This document shows positions 8,743-15,471 of a stretch of DNA of 31,438 nt, piece after piece. The position numbers and the translations under genes are program-made. The notes beneath the pieces are model-generated. The model was not told where the DNA came from, ran no database searches, and saw nothing but the letters and a program-made list of their open reading frames with translations. This stretch comes from CAZUQH01 sp964622465 (GTDB taxonomy: Bacteria > CG03 > CAZUQH01), in the NCBI GenBank assembly GCA_964622465.1, contig CAZUQH010000010.1, positions 1-31,438 of the forward strand, in the 5' to 3' direction. Every line of letters starts with the position of its first letter. Position 1 is the stretch's first letter.

Positions 8743-9161
8743 ACAATAAATATCGGAATCCTGTTCCTACCGTTGATGCAATAATAGAGTATCAGGGAGG
8801 GATAGTTCTCATTGAGAGAAAAAATCCTCCATTTGGTTGGGCAATTCCCGGTGGATTTGTTGAATATGGCGAATCGCTGGAGGTGGCTGCCAAAAGAGAG
8901 GCAAAAGAGGAAACCGGGCTCGATATAGATGAAATAGTCCAGTTTCATACATATTCAGAGCCGGGCCGCGACCCGAGAGTCCATACCATATCTACTGTCT
9001 ACATTGCGTGTGGCAGAGGAGAACTAAAAGCAGGCAGTGACGCGCAATCTGCGAATGTTTTTCATGCTAACGATTTACCTTCCAATATAGCTTTTGACCA
9101 CAGGGATATCCTGAACGATTATTTTAAGTGGAAAAAGGAGAATCCTAAATGGCAACAGTGA
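8739..9161 (+). CDS. Nudix hydrolase, ADP-ribose pyrophosphatase-like
   Basis: 140 residues. A complete Nudix box (G-x5-E-x7-REUxEExGU) is seen as GGFVEYGESLEVAAKREAKEETGL and binds the divalent metals that hydrolyse nucleoside-diphosphate-X substrates. The N-terminal 'PVPTVDAIIEYQGGIVLIERKNPPFGWAIPGG' resembles small ADP-ribose pyrophosphatases, but substrate cannot be assigned with certainty. Start is GTG at 8739, sharing GTGA with the thioredoxin stop, a standard coupled arrangement. Its 3' end overlaps rmuC by 13 bases. Confidence 0.88.
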   Translation: MNNKYRNPVPTVDAIIEYQGGIVLIERKNPPFGWAIPGGFVEYGESLEVAAKREAKEETGLDIDEIVQFHTYSEPGRDPRVHTISTVYIACGRGELKAGSDAQSANVFHANDLPSNIAFDHRDILNDYFKWKKENPKWQQ

Positions 9162-10219
9162 TATCACTTATTATTCTAGTTATCGTCGTAGCTCTGGTTG
9201 TCTGGCAGAGTGTAAAATTGAGCACGATTGCGCGCAAAAATGAAGAGATTTCCCGACAGCAGGCAGAACTCGCTGCGTTTGAAAAGATGCAGGCACAATT
9301 TCCGCAGTTAATGGACGCTCTGCGGCAGCAGATGGACAGTATGCGCCAGCAGGTTACAAATGAAATAGGCGGGTTTCGGGGTGAGCTTGGCAAAGGAATT
9401 GAGATGTTTACTGGCGTACAGAAAATTATCGGCGACGTACGTGAGCACCTCGGTCATTTAAGTGAAATGTCCAGTAGTATTTCTGGCCTTGAAAGGGTTT
9501 TGAGGCCGCCACAGGCACGAGGCGGTGTTGGTGAGACATTGCTTGAGAACGCGCTTGCGCAGGTATTGAGAAGTGAAAAGTATTACAAATGTCAGTATAC
9601 TCTGTATGGCAGTGAAAGAGTTGATGCAGTGGTATTCATCGGGGACCGCCTTGTGCCGATAGATGCAAAGTTCCCAATAGAACCATTCACTGCCATTCTT
9701 GATGCTAAAACTGAGGAGGAAAAAAAGAAAGTACGTGCACAGTTCCTTTCTATGGTTAGAGATAAAATGCAGGATATTGCCGCGAAGTATATCAGGCCCG
9801 AGATGGGTACGTTCGACTTTGCGCTGATGTACGTTCCTAGTGAAAACGTATATTATGAAATCATTCGTCATGAACCGGACGACAAAATTGACATATTTAA
9901 TATAACTGCGGGATGTAAGGTTATTCCTGTTTCTCCGAATACGTTGTATGCATATTTGCAGGTCATAGTTACTGGCTTGAAAGGCATGGAGATAGAAAAA
10001 CGCGCAGCAAGTATTTATGGAGACCTCTCAGCATTATCTGAAGAACTTAACAGATTTGAAGAGGATTTTATGAAGATAGGAGCACATATTAAGAATGCAC
10101 AGGACAGATTTCAGGATGCTAGCCGCACGTTAACCCGCCTTAATGACCATTTACAGACCTTTACCCGTCCCGAAGATGAACTGGTAACCAAAGAGCGGCA
10201 GAAATTGCCTGGCGGCTAG
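9149..10219 (+). CDS. rmuC: DNA recombination protein RmuC
   Basis: 356 residues. An N-terminal membrane anchor (VISLIILVIVVALVVWQSVKL, about residues 3-23) is followed by a long coiled coil (about 25-110) and the RmuC nuclease-like core with 'RGGVGETLLENALAQVL', 'DAVVFIGDRLVPIDAKFPIE' and 'FALMYVPSENVYYEII', the family signatures. E. coli RmuC limits inversions at inverted repeats, which is relevant because this window contains a long perfect inverted repeat. A purine-rich AAGGAG about 8 bases upstream supports ATG 9149 inside the Nudix gene. Last gene of the ferredoxin-to-rmuC run. Confidence 0.92.
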   Translation: MATVISLIILVIVVALVVWQSVKLSTIARKNEEISRQQAELAAFEKMQAQFPQLMDALRQQMDSMRQQVTNEIGGFRGELGKGIEMFTGVQKIIGDVREHLGHLSEMSSSISGLERVLRPPQARGGVGETLLENALAQVLRSEKYYKCQYTLYGSERVDAVVFIGDRLVPIDAKFPIEPFTAILDAKTEEEKKKVRAQFLSMVRDKMQDIAAKYIRPEMGTFDFALMYVPSENVYYEIIRHEPDDKIDIFNITAGCKVIPVSPNTLYAYLQVIVTGLKGMEIEKRAASIYGDLSALSEELNRFEEDFMKIGAHIKNAQDRFQDASRTLTRLNDHLQTFTRPEDELVTKERQKLPGG

Positions 10220-10232
10220 TGACAGTGATGGT

Positions 10233-10262
10233 TTGACATTCGGAGAGTGGAATTGCTAAAAT
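10233..10262 (+). promoter_or_regulatory. Promoter for the HEAT-repeat genes
   Basis: TTGACA (10233-10238), an 18-bp spacer and TAAAAT (10257-10262) preceded by TGC, which makes an extended -10. Transcription would start near 10269. Confidence 0.65.
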
Positions 10263-10299
10263 TGAAATAGAGGCTTACCCCGAGGTTAAAATATAAAAT

Positions 10300-11289
10300 A
10301 TGCAAATTAGACCTCTAAACAAGCGACTTAGAGCACGAATGGTACGAGATTGCTTCGTCGCGACGCTTCTCGCAATGACAGTTGCAGTTACCTTCCTTGG
10401 TGCTGTTACCGGACCGTCCGAACGCGTACAGTACAAAACTCAGGTTGCTGATGCGCTTCAAGGACTTTTAAGTTCTGACCCAATAGCGAGGCGTAACGCA
10501 GCAATAACCCTGGGACGTTTGAAGGATATGAGCGCTGTTCCTGAATTGATAAAGGTTTTGGACGATTCGGATGTCTCTGTTCGTCGCGCTGCAATTATTG
10601 CTCTCGGGAGAATAGGTGACATTGAATCCATAGAAGCAATAACCGCCCAGCTTGAAGACAAGGACCCTGGCGTCCGAATGGATGCCATAACTGCTCTTGC
10701 AGGATTTCGTAGCCCTAAAGCGTCCGTCGTAATAAGAAAACACCTGAAAGACCCTCACCCCGTAGTACGACAGAAGGCAGCTGAAATGCTTGGAGAGATA
10801 GGGGATATAAGTTCTCAGGAAGACCTTATCGGTGCACTGTCAGATGAAAGCGAAAGTATGCGTATATGCGTGATTGATGCATTGGTTAAGATAAAAGCGA
10901 CGGATTCTCTGGCGGGATTGAAAAAGATTGTCACGCACGACAGAGTGCCAGATGTCAGGGCACGTGCAGCATGGGCAGTTGGAGAGATGGGAGACAAAAC
11001 AGGCAAGCGGGTACTGATAGAGGCACTCGGTGACTCCAGTCTTAAGGTGCAACTTGCAGCAGCCGGCGCACTTGGTATGCTACACGATAACCGTGGATAT
11101 AAACTGGCAATCGAAGCGGCCGAAAGCGAAAGCCCTATTATCCGCGTTGAAGCGGCGAGGGTACTTGGTGCTGTTGGCCTGGAGAAGGCAACTTCTGTGC
11201 TGGAAAAACTTACGAAGGACCCTGACGATAGAGTTAAAAAAGAAGCAGAACGCGCGCTTGAAAAAATACGAAGCGGCGGACGGAGGTGA
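10300..11289 (+). CDS. Exported HEAT-repeat (PBS-lyase type) protein 1
   Basis: 329 residues. Residues ~45-329 are back-to-back ~31-residue helical repeats of the pattern 'D.VRR.AA.ALG.IGD...I..L...L.D.D', a scaffold for protein-protein contacts and not an enzyme by itself. The N-terminus is a hydrophobic export signal (CFVATLLAMTVAVTFLGAVTG). Start is either ATG 10300 (GAGGT 13 bases upstream) or ATG 10339 (MVRDCFVATLL); I keep 10300 but the shorter form makes a more ordinary signal peptide. The signal-peptide codons are themselves a copy of the window's dispersed repeat. It is clearly paralogous to the next gene, with a 4-bp gap. Confidence 0.85.
   Translation: MQIRPLNKRLRARMVRDCFVATLLAMTVAVTFLGAVTGPSERVQYKTQVADALQGLLSSDPIARRNAAITLGRLKDMSAVPELIKVLDDSDVSVRRAAIIALGRIGDIESIEAITAQLEDKDPGVRMDAITALAGFRSPKASVVIRKHLKDPHPVVRQKAAEMLGEIGDISSQEDLIGALSDESESMRICVIDALVKIKATDSLAGLKKIVTHDRVPDVRARAAWAVGEMGDKTGKRVLIEALGDSSLKVQLAAAGALGMLHDNRGYKLAIEAAESESPIIRVEAARVLGAVGLEKATSVLEKLTKDPDDRVKKEAERALEKIRSGGRR
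10346..10380 (+). repeat. Dispersed repeat copy inside a coding region
   Basis: GAGATTGCTTCGTCGCGACG then CTTCTCGCAATGACA is a good copy of the GATTGCTTCGTCGC...CGCAATGACA form. It is read in frame as R-D-C-F-V-A-T-L-L-A-M-T, forming the start of the signal-peptide core of HEAT protein 1. Confidence 0.75.
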
Positions 11290-11293
11290 GAGA

Positions 11294-12289
11294 GTGAAAA
11301 GATTAACTTTACAGTTATTGAGTTTAGTTCTGGTGATTGGGCTAACGACAGTTACGTGGGCTCAAGAACCGCAAAAGAATGAAGGCAATAAAAGCCCTGT
11401 AGAACAGGCAATCCAGGGGCTTAAGAGCGAGGATATTGCAACAAGACGGACTGCTGCTCAGGAACTTGGAAATTTGCGCGACAAAACCGCTGTGCCGGCG
11501 CTGATAGATGCACTAAAAGATGAGGATTTCGGTGTGAGGATGAATGCTTGCGATGCTCTTGGACGGATGAGAGCACGTGAAGCAGTTGATTCACTTGTTG
11601 AATGCATCAGCGATACCAGTCGCGACGTCCGTATAAGCGCCGTTGTTGCGCTCGGGTATATCAGGGATAATAAGGCAGTCAAACCGCTTCTCAAGGCACT
11701 TGAGCGAGACAAAGATGAAGGCGTCCGAATCCAGTCGGCGCAAGTGCTGGGTTTAATCAAAGACCCACAGGCAGCAGACGGTTTGATAAAGGCGCTGAAC
11801 GACAAGGAGTGGAGGGTGCGTGCTGAAGCTGCACGTGCACTTGGACGAATTGGTGTTTCGGAAGCAGTCCCTTCTCTTATAGCGGCACTTTCTGATGCAA
11901 AGACTCAGGTCCAGTCACAAGCGACACGCGCGCTCGGCGATATTGGAGACAAATCTGCAGTAAAACAACTCAAGAAGTTGCTTGTAGACACAAAAGATTC
12001 TGACCTTATATGCGAGCTTGCCGGTGCACTTGGAAGACTTGGCGACGATAGTGGACTAAAAGGAGCGCTTGAGCAGGCGCAGAGTACAGAAAAAGCGGTG
12101 CGCGTGAAGGCAATTCAGGCGCTCGCTGACATAGGGAAAGTTACGGATGAAGTTGTAGCGGCAATTAAAGCAGCAGCTGCATCCGTTGACCGTAATATTA
12201 AGTTTATTGGAGAACTTGCTGCGAGTCGGCTGCGTATTGAGCTTGAGCCAGAAAAGCCAGCAAAGAAAGAGAAAACCGGGGAAAAATAA
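11294..12289 (+). CDS. Exported HEAT-repeat (PBS-lyase type) protein 2
   Basis: 331 residues from a GTG start at 11294 with GGAGG (11282-11286) spaced 7 bases before it. The same frame is open back to 11030, but that part only shadows the previous gene. The signal peptide is residues 1-24 (VKRLTLQLLSLVLVIGLTTVTWAQ), followed by about eight HEAT repeats (for example 'DEDFGVRMNACDALGRMRAREAVDSLVECI'). The C-terminus is lysine- and glutamate-rich (EPEKPAKKEKTGEK). It is similar to HEAT protein 1 across the repeats ('AVPALIDALKDEDFGVRMNA' against 'AVPELIKVLDDSDVSVRRAA'), consistent with a tandem duplication that kept an export signal on both copies. Confidence 0.9.
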   Translation: MKRLTLQLLSLVLVIGLTTVTWAQEPQKNEGNKSPVEQAIQGLKSEDIATRRTAAQELGNLRDKTAVPALIDALKDEDFGVRMNACDALGRMRAREAVDSLVECISDTSRDVRISAVVALGYIRDNKAVKPLLKALERDKDEGVRIQSAQVLGLIKDPQAADGLIKALNDKEWRVRAEAARALGRIGVSEAVPSLIAALSDAKTQVQSQATRALGDIGDKSAVKQLKKLLVDTKDSDLICELAGALGRLGDDSGLKGALEQAQSTEKAVRVKAIQALADIGKVTDEVVAAIKAAAASVDRNIKFIGELAASRLRIELEPEKPAKKEKTGEK

Positions 12290-12344
12290 AGCGCGTACCC
12301 CACAATGATAATGTAGTTGAGAAAAACATTCACATGGAGGTTAT

Positions 12345-12578
12345 ATGGCAATTGATAAGGCGCAGGTCGAGCAAGTGCTGGAACATGATATCAGGCCATA
12401 TTTACGTTCTCATGGTGGTAATGTAGAATTGGTTGATGTGACCCATGAATCAATAATCAAAGTGCGTCTTAGTGGCGGTTGTGCTTCTTGCCCCGCGGCG
12501 CAGTTCACGATTACAAATTTCGTAGAACAGGCGTTAAAAGCAAAAATATCTGGTATACAAGCTGTAAAACAGGTATAG
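12345..12578 (+). CDS. NifU-like C-terminal-domain Fe-S scaffold protein
   Basis: 77 residues, a stand-alone NifU C-terminal domain. The CxxC cluster site is C46-A-S-C49 in 'LSGGCASCPAAQFTI', preceded by the usual 'VLEHDIRPYLRSHGGNVELVDV'. Such Nfu-type proteins carry or deliver Fe-S clusters in the cytoplasm. GGAGG (12336-12340) precedes ATG. It fits the Fe-S-rich gene content of the window. Separated from the HEAT genes by 55 bp. Confidence 0.93.
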   Translation: MAIDKAQVEQVLEHDIRPYLRSHGGNVELVDVTHESIIKVRLSGGCASCPAAQFTITNFVEQALKAKISGIQAVKQV

Positions 12579-12598
12579 TAATTAGTGGCTTAGTTGCA

Positions 12599-12641
12599 GG
12601 GGATTGCTTCGTCGCACCCTATGGGCGCTCCCCGCAATGAC
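12599..12641 (+). repeat. Dispersed repeat copy in a gene gap
   Basis: GGGGATTGCTTCGTCGC, a variable middle (ACCCTATGGGCGCTC) and CCCGCAATGACA. This is the clearest copy in a non-coding place. The 190-bp gap 12579-12768 holds nothing else recognised. Confidence 0.75.
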
Positions 12642-12768
12642 AATTTCTCAGGAACTTCCCTTAAATGCTCACTATCTCACCTTATAGCTAAAATTTTATG
12701 ACTGAAACGAAAAACTCACAATCCTTTTTATGCATTGTTTCCAATGATGGTTAAAGAAGGCATAAAAA

Positions 12769-13785
12769 ATGAATCTGTATAAGCGCTATTTGTGCGTGTT
12801 TGCCTTGCTTATTATGTGGTCTCTTTGTGTTTATGCGGGTGATTATCCGGATACCGATCCGGGTATCAGTCGTAACGATAATAAGAGTAGTTTTGATGGA
12901 GATGCAGTACCTCTATTTGTTAGTGAACTTCCGTCACCGAATGACTATCAGTATTTTGCTACGAGCGGATGGACAGGTAACTGGTACGTTGGTTATGACC
13001 ATGGGTGGGTTCAGGAACTTCCGCCGATTCCTGAACGTGATGATTACAAACTCGCGTTCCTTGGAGCAAAACTTGGCCGGAGCAAGCCAGAGAAAGATGC
13101 AACTATCAATATAGGAATTTCGCAGGATAAGAAATGGAGCAGAAAAAACTCGTTTAATCTGGTATATGTGCGCGATATTCCGCTTGAAGGCGACCCTGCT
13201 GTGCCGCTCGTTGGTGTTGGAGAAGCAAGATGGTTCTGGATAGAAATCCCGCTCTCTGCACTGTCAAAGAAAGAGCCCAATTACGTTGCGCTATGGGTAG
13301 ATGAGCCTGGCTTTGTTTCAGTTTCAACATGCCCGATACTTGCTTCCGGTAGTATGGAAAATATCCAGGAGGCAAGTCCATATCACATCGGGCCACCGCC
13401 TGGTGCACAAAATACGTGGTTGGTTGATGGCCATCATGGTGACCCGAGTACCGGGACTTGGCGGCCTATTTCGTTTTATGAACCGGCAATTGCAATAAAG
13501 CTTATTCCTGAGAATAAACATAGCGTTAATGTAACAGTTACAGATGTCCATCCTGATTTTATCCACGTTCAAGTAGAAGGAACTGACATTGTTTGTGCCT
13601 GGTTGGAAATAAGCAAGATGGGAAGTGGTAAATGGGAAAGGCAGGGGCGTTATTTATGGGACCCACCTTACATTTTTGACACAAGCGAGATTTCTATTGA
13701 GCGTGGCAGGTACCGTGTTCGTGTAGGCGCGCAGGACTGGTGGCATAACATTGGTTATAGTAAAGAACGGACTTTTCGAAAATAG
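12769..13785 (+). CDS. Secreted protein of unknown function
   Basis: 338 residues that I do not recognise. It has a classic signal peptide (KRYLCVFALLIMWSLCVYA, about residues 4-23) and then a tryptophan- and proline-rich mature region that looks all-beta: 'YQYFATSGWTGNWYVGYDHGWVQELPPIPERDDYKLAFLGAKLGRSK' and 'RWFWIEIPLSALSKKEPNYVALWVDEPGFVSVSTCP'. The last ~90 residues (VNVTVTDVHPDFIHVQVEGTD... to GRYRVRVGAQDWWHNIG) resemble an Ig-like or fibronectin-like sandwich. No catalytic motif was seen. AAGAAGG about 8 bases upstream supports the start. It is not obviously in an operon; argF follows with its own -10-like box. Confidence 0.7.
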   Translation: MNLYKRYLCVFALLIMWSLCVYAGDYPDTDPGISRNDNKSSFDGDAVPLFVSELPSPNDYQYFATSGWTGNWYVGYDHGWVQELPPIPERDDYKLAFLGAKLGRSKPEKDATINIGISQDKKWSRKNSFNLVYVRDIPLEGDPAVPLVGVGEARWFWIEIPLSALSKKEPNYVALWVDEPGFVSVSTCPILASGSMENIQEASPYHIGPPPGAQNTWLVDGHHGDPSTGTWRPISFYEPAIAIKLIPENKHSVNVTVTDVHPDFIHVQVEGTDIVCAWLEISKMGSGKWERQGRYLWDPPYIFDTSEISIERGRYRVRVGAQDWWHNIGYSKERTFRK

Positions 13786-13831
13786 CCCGGTAGATGTGCC
13801 GGTTCTTGTAGAAGTTTGTCAAAAGAAGTAG

Positions 13832-13837
13832 TATAAT
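13832..13837 (+). promoter_or_regulatory. -10 box placing argF transcript start at its ATG
   Basis: A perfect TATAAT lies 6 bases before ATG 13844, so transcription would begin at or very near the start codon, and no Shine-Dalgarno is present. The -35 is weak: the best match, TTGTAG (13806-13811), has a 20-bp spacer. Confidence 0.45.
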
Positions 13838-13843
13838 GTAGAT

Positions 13844-14788
13844 ATGACGAAGAAAAAGGACTTGATTTCAATAAGCGAATTCAGTGTCGATGATATAATG
13901 GAAATTTTGTGCTTTAGTGCTAGTATTAAGAAAAAGTTCAAATCTGGACGTTCATTTAGCCCTCTTAGGGGGAAATCTATTGCAATGATTTTTCACAAGC
14001 CGTCTACCAGGACACGGCTATCCTTTGAGGTTGGGATGCATCAGCTTGGAGGAACTGCGCTATATCTCGGAGAACAGGATTTGCAGCTCAAGCGTGGCGA
14101 AAGCGTCAGTGACACTGCATTAACGTTTTCTCGTTACGTAGATGGAGTGGTGATACGGACGTATTCTCATCAGTTCGTGGTAGATTTTGCGCGTTTTGCT
14201 TCAGTGCCGGTCATAAATGCACTGACTGATTTATGTCATCCATGTCAGATACTGGCAGATTTGTTCACAATAATAGAGAAGAAAAACATAAACCCAACTT
14301 CATTTGATTTCAGTAAATTACGGATTGCTTACATAGGAGATGGCAATAATGTGTGCAATTCGTGGATTAGTGCTGCTGGTTGCCTGGGTTTCAATCTTAT
14401 TGTTGCTTGTCCTTCTGGCTATGAGCCTGATAGCAACGTGTTAAACAAGGCGCATGAGCGCGCAAATAAATCTGGCGGTGATATCGAGATACTTCACTCT
14501 GCAATCGACGCCGTAGCAGACGCTGAAGTCATCTACACCGACGTTTGGGCTTCAATGGGAAAGGATGATGAGATTGAGAAACGTAAAAAAATATTCCATA
14601 GTTTCCAGGTGAATTCAGAATTAATCAAGCATGCCAGGAGTGACGCGATAGTTATGCATTGTCTTCCTGCTCATCGTGGCGATGAGATAACGGATGAAGT
14701 AATAGATGGACTGATGTCGGTTGTTTTTGACCAGGCAGAGAACCGTCTTCATGTTCAGAAGGCAATACTATACCTTTTACTAAGATAA
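13844..14788 (+). CDS. argF: Ornithine carbamoyltransferase
   Basis: 314 residues, the usual length. It transfers carbamoyl from carbamoyl phosphate to ornithine to give citrulline in arginine synthesis. Carbamoyl-phosphate site 'FHKPSTRTRLSFE'; 'DLCHPCQILADL'; the ornithine-specific SMG loop 'TDVWASMGKDDE'; and 'MHCLPAHRGDEI' with the conserved Cys-Leu-Pro. The SMG loop and HCLP motif distinguish it from aspartate carbamoyltransferase. No other arginine genes are nearby. The message may be leaderless given TATAAT 6 bases upstream. Confidence 0.95.
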   Translation: MTKKKDLISISEFSVDDIMEILCFSASIKKKFKSGRSFSPLRGKSIAMIFHKPSTRTRLSFEVGMHQLGGTALYLGEQDLQLKRGESVSDTALTFSRYVDGVVIRTYSHQFVVDFARFASVPVINALTDLCHPCQILADLFTIIEKKNINPTSFDFSKLRIAYIGDGNNVCNSWISAAGCLGFNLIVACPSGYEPDSNVLNKAHERANKSGGDIEILHSAIDAVADAEVIYTDVWASMGKDDEIEKRKKIFHSFQVNSELIKHARSDAIVMHCLPAHRGDEITDEVIDGLMSVVFDQAENRLHVQKAILYLLLR

Positions 14789-14817
14789 TTCTATCAGTGA
14801 GGAGGGTGGTGTCTGAT

Positions 14818-15471
14818 ATGGGATTGTTTTGTGGACGAAAGTCCCTCCGCAACGACAGGTTATTACCGGCTATTTCTTTTGCAATAATCTTTTTGACGTT
14901 GATAGCGACCTCTGTATCCGCAGTTACCTGGCGTGCTGGTTTGAACGTTGGCACAGTGATTGGTAAAGGCTCAGAGATGGGAGAGCTTGGCGGTGTTGGA
15001 CTCGGTCTCTACGGAGTAAATTATTGGGAGAATTTAGGAGCCCAGTACTCCCTGGATTTCTATTTTCACGGTTCATCAGGAATTGGATATGATATAGATG
15101 GTGCTACGGTAACAGATGGGTATAGCGATTTTCTTATAGTTTTCCCATTGGGATTAACATTTCAGTATCAGATTGGCGATGTATTTTATCTCGGTATAGG
15201 GCCTACAATATGTTTTGGTTATTATTCTGTAGAATTGTCCAGCGGTGTTGACCATATTGTCAGTGCGGGCCGTGGCGATAAGTATACTCAATCGTTCTCA
15301 AGGTTTGACCAGACCTTTGGCATACAGGAAGAAATAGGCGTCAGGTTATTTCCTGAAGGCAGAATCCACTGGACTTTCTATCTAAAACTTTTTCAGACAT
15401 TTACTGAACTATCGCGTGTCGGACAAATTGCAGCAATATCAATAGGGACTGGAGTATGTTATGACTGGTGA
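14818..15471 (+). CDS. Probable outer-membrane beta-barrel protein, function unknown
   Basis: About 217 residues. The N-terminus is basic followed by a hydrophobic export signal (PAISFAIIFLTLIATSVSA), then a glycine- and aromatic-rich series of alternating strands ending 'ISIGTGVCYDW', typical of small barrels. No specific family recognised. The start is uncertain: AGGAGG (14800-14805) could serve ATG 14818 (spacer 12) or in-frame GTG codons at 14806 or 14809. Codons 1-14 of the ATG form come from a copy of the dispersed repeat, read in a different frame from the copy in HEAT protein 1. Its stop overlaps the following GAF/HD-GYP gene by 11 bases. Confidence 0.65.
   Translation: MGLFCGRKSLRNDRLLPAISFAIIFLTLIATSVSAVTWRAGLNVGTVIGKGSEMGELGGVGLGLYGVNYWENLGAQYSLDFYFHGSSGIGYDIDGATVTDGYSDFLIVFPLGLTFQYQIGDVFYLGIGPTICFGYYSVELSSGVDHIVSAGRGDKYTQSFSRFDQTFGIQEEIGVRLFPEGRIHWTFYLKLFQTFTELSRVGQIAAISIGTGVCYDW
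14820..14859 (+). repeat. Dispersed repeat copy at the N-terminus of the barrel gene
   Basis: GGGATTGTTTTGTGGACGAA then AGTCCCTCCGCAACGACAGG is a degenerate copy of GGGATTGCTTCGTC...CTCGCAATGACAGG. It is translated as GLFCGRKSLRNDR, the basic n-region before the hydrophobic signal core. Confidence 0.55.

Noticed and set aside
9458..9871. Minus-strand open frame of 137 codons inside rmuC
   Set aside because: Shadow of a well-conserved gene; no ribosome site or recognisable protein.
11030..11293. Upstream extension of HEAT protein 2 to position 11030
   Set aside because: It overlaps HEAT protein 1 in another frame, has no repeat-like sequence, and GTG 11294 has an ideal ribosome site and opens directly into a signal peptide.
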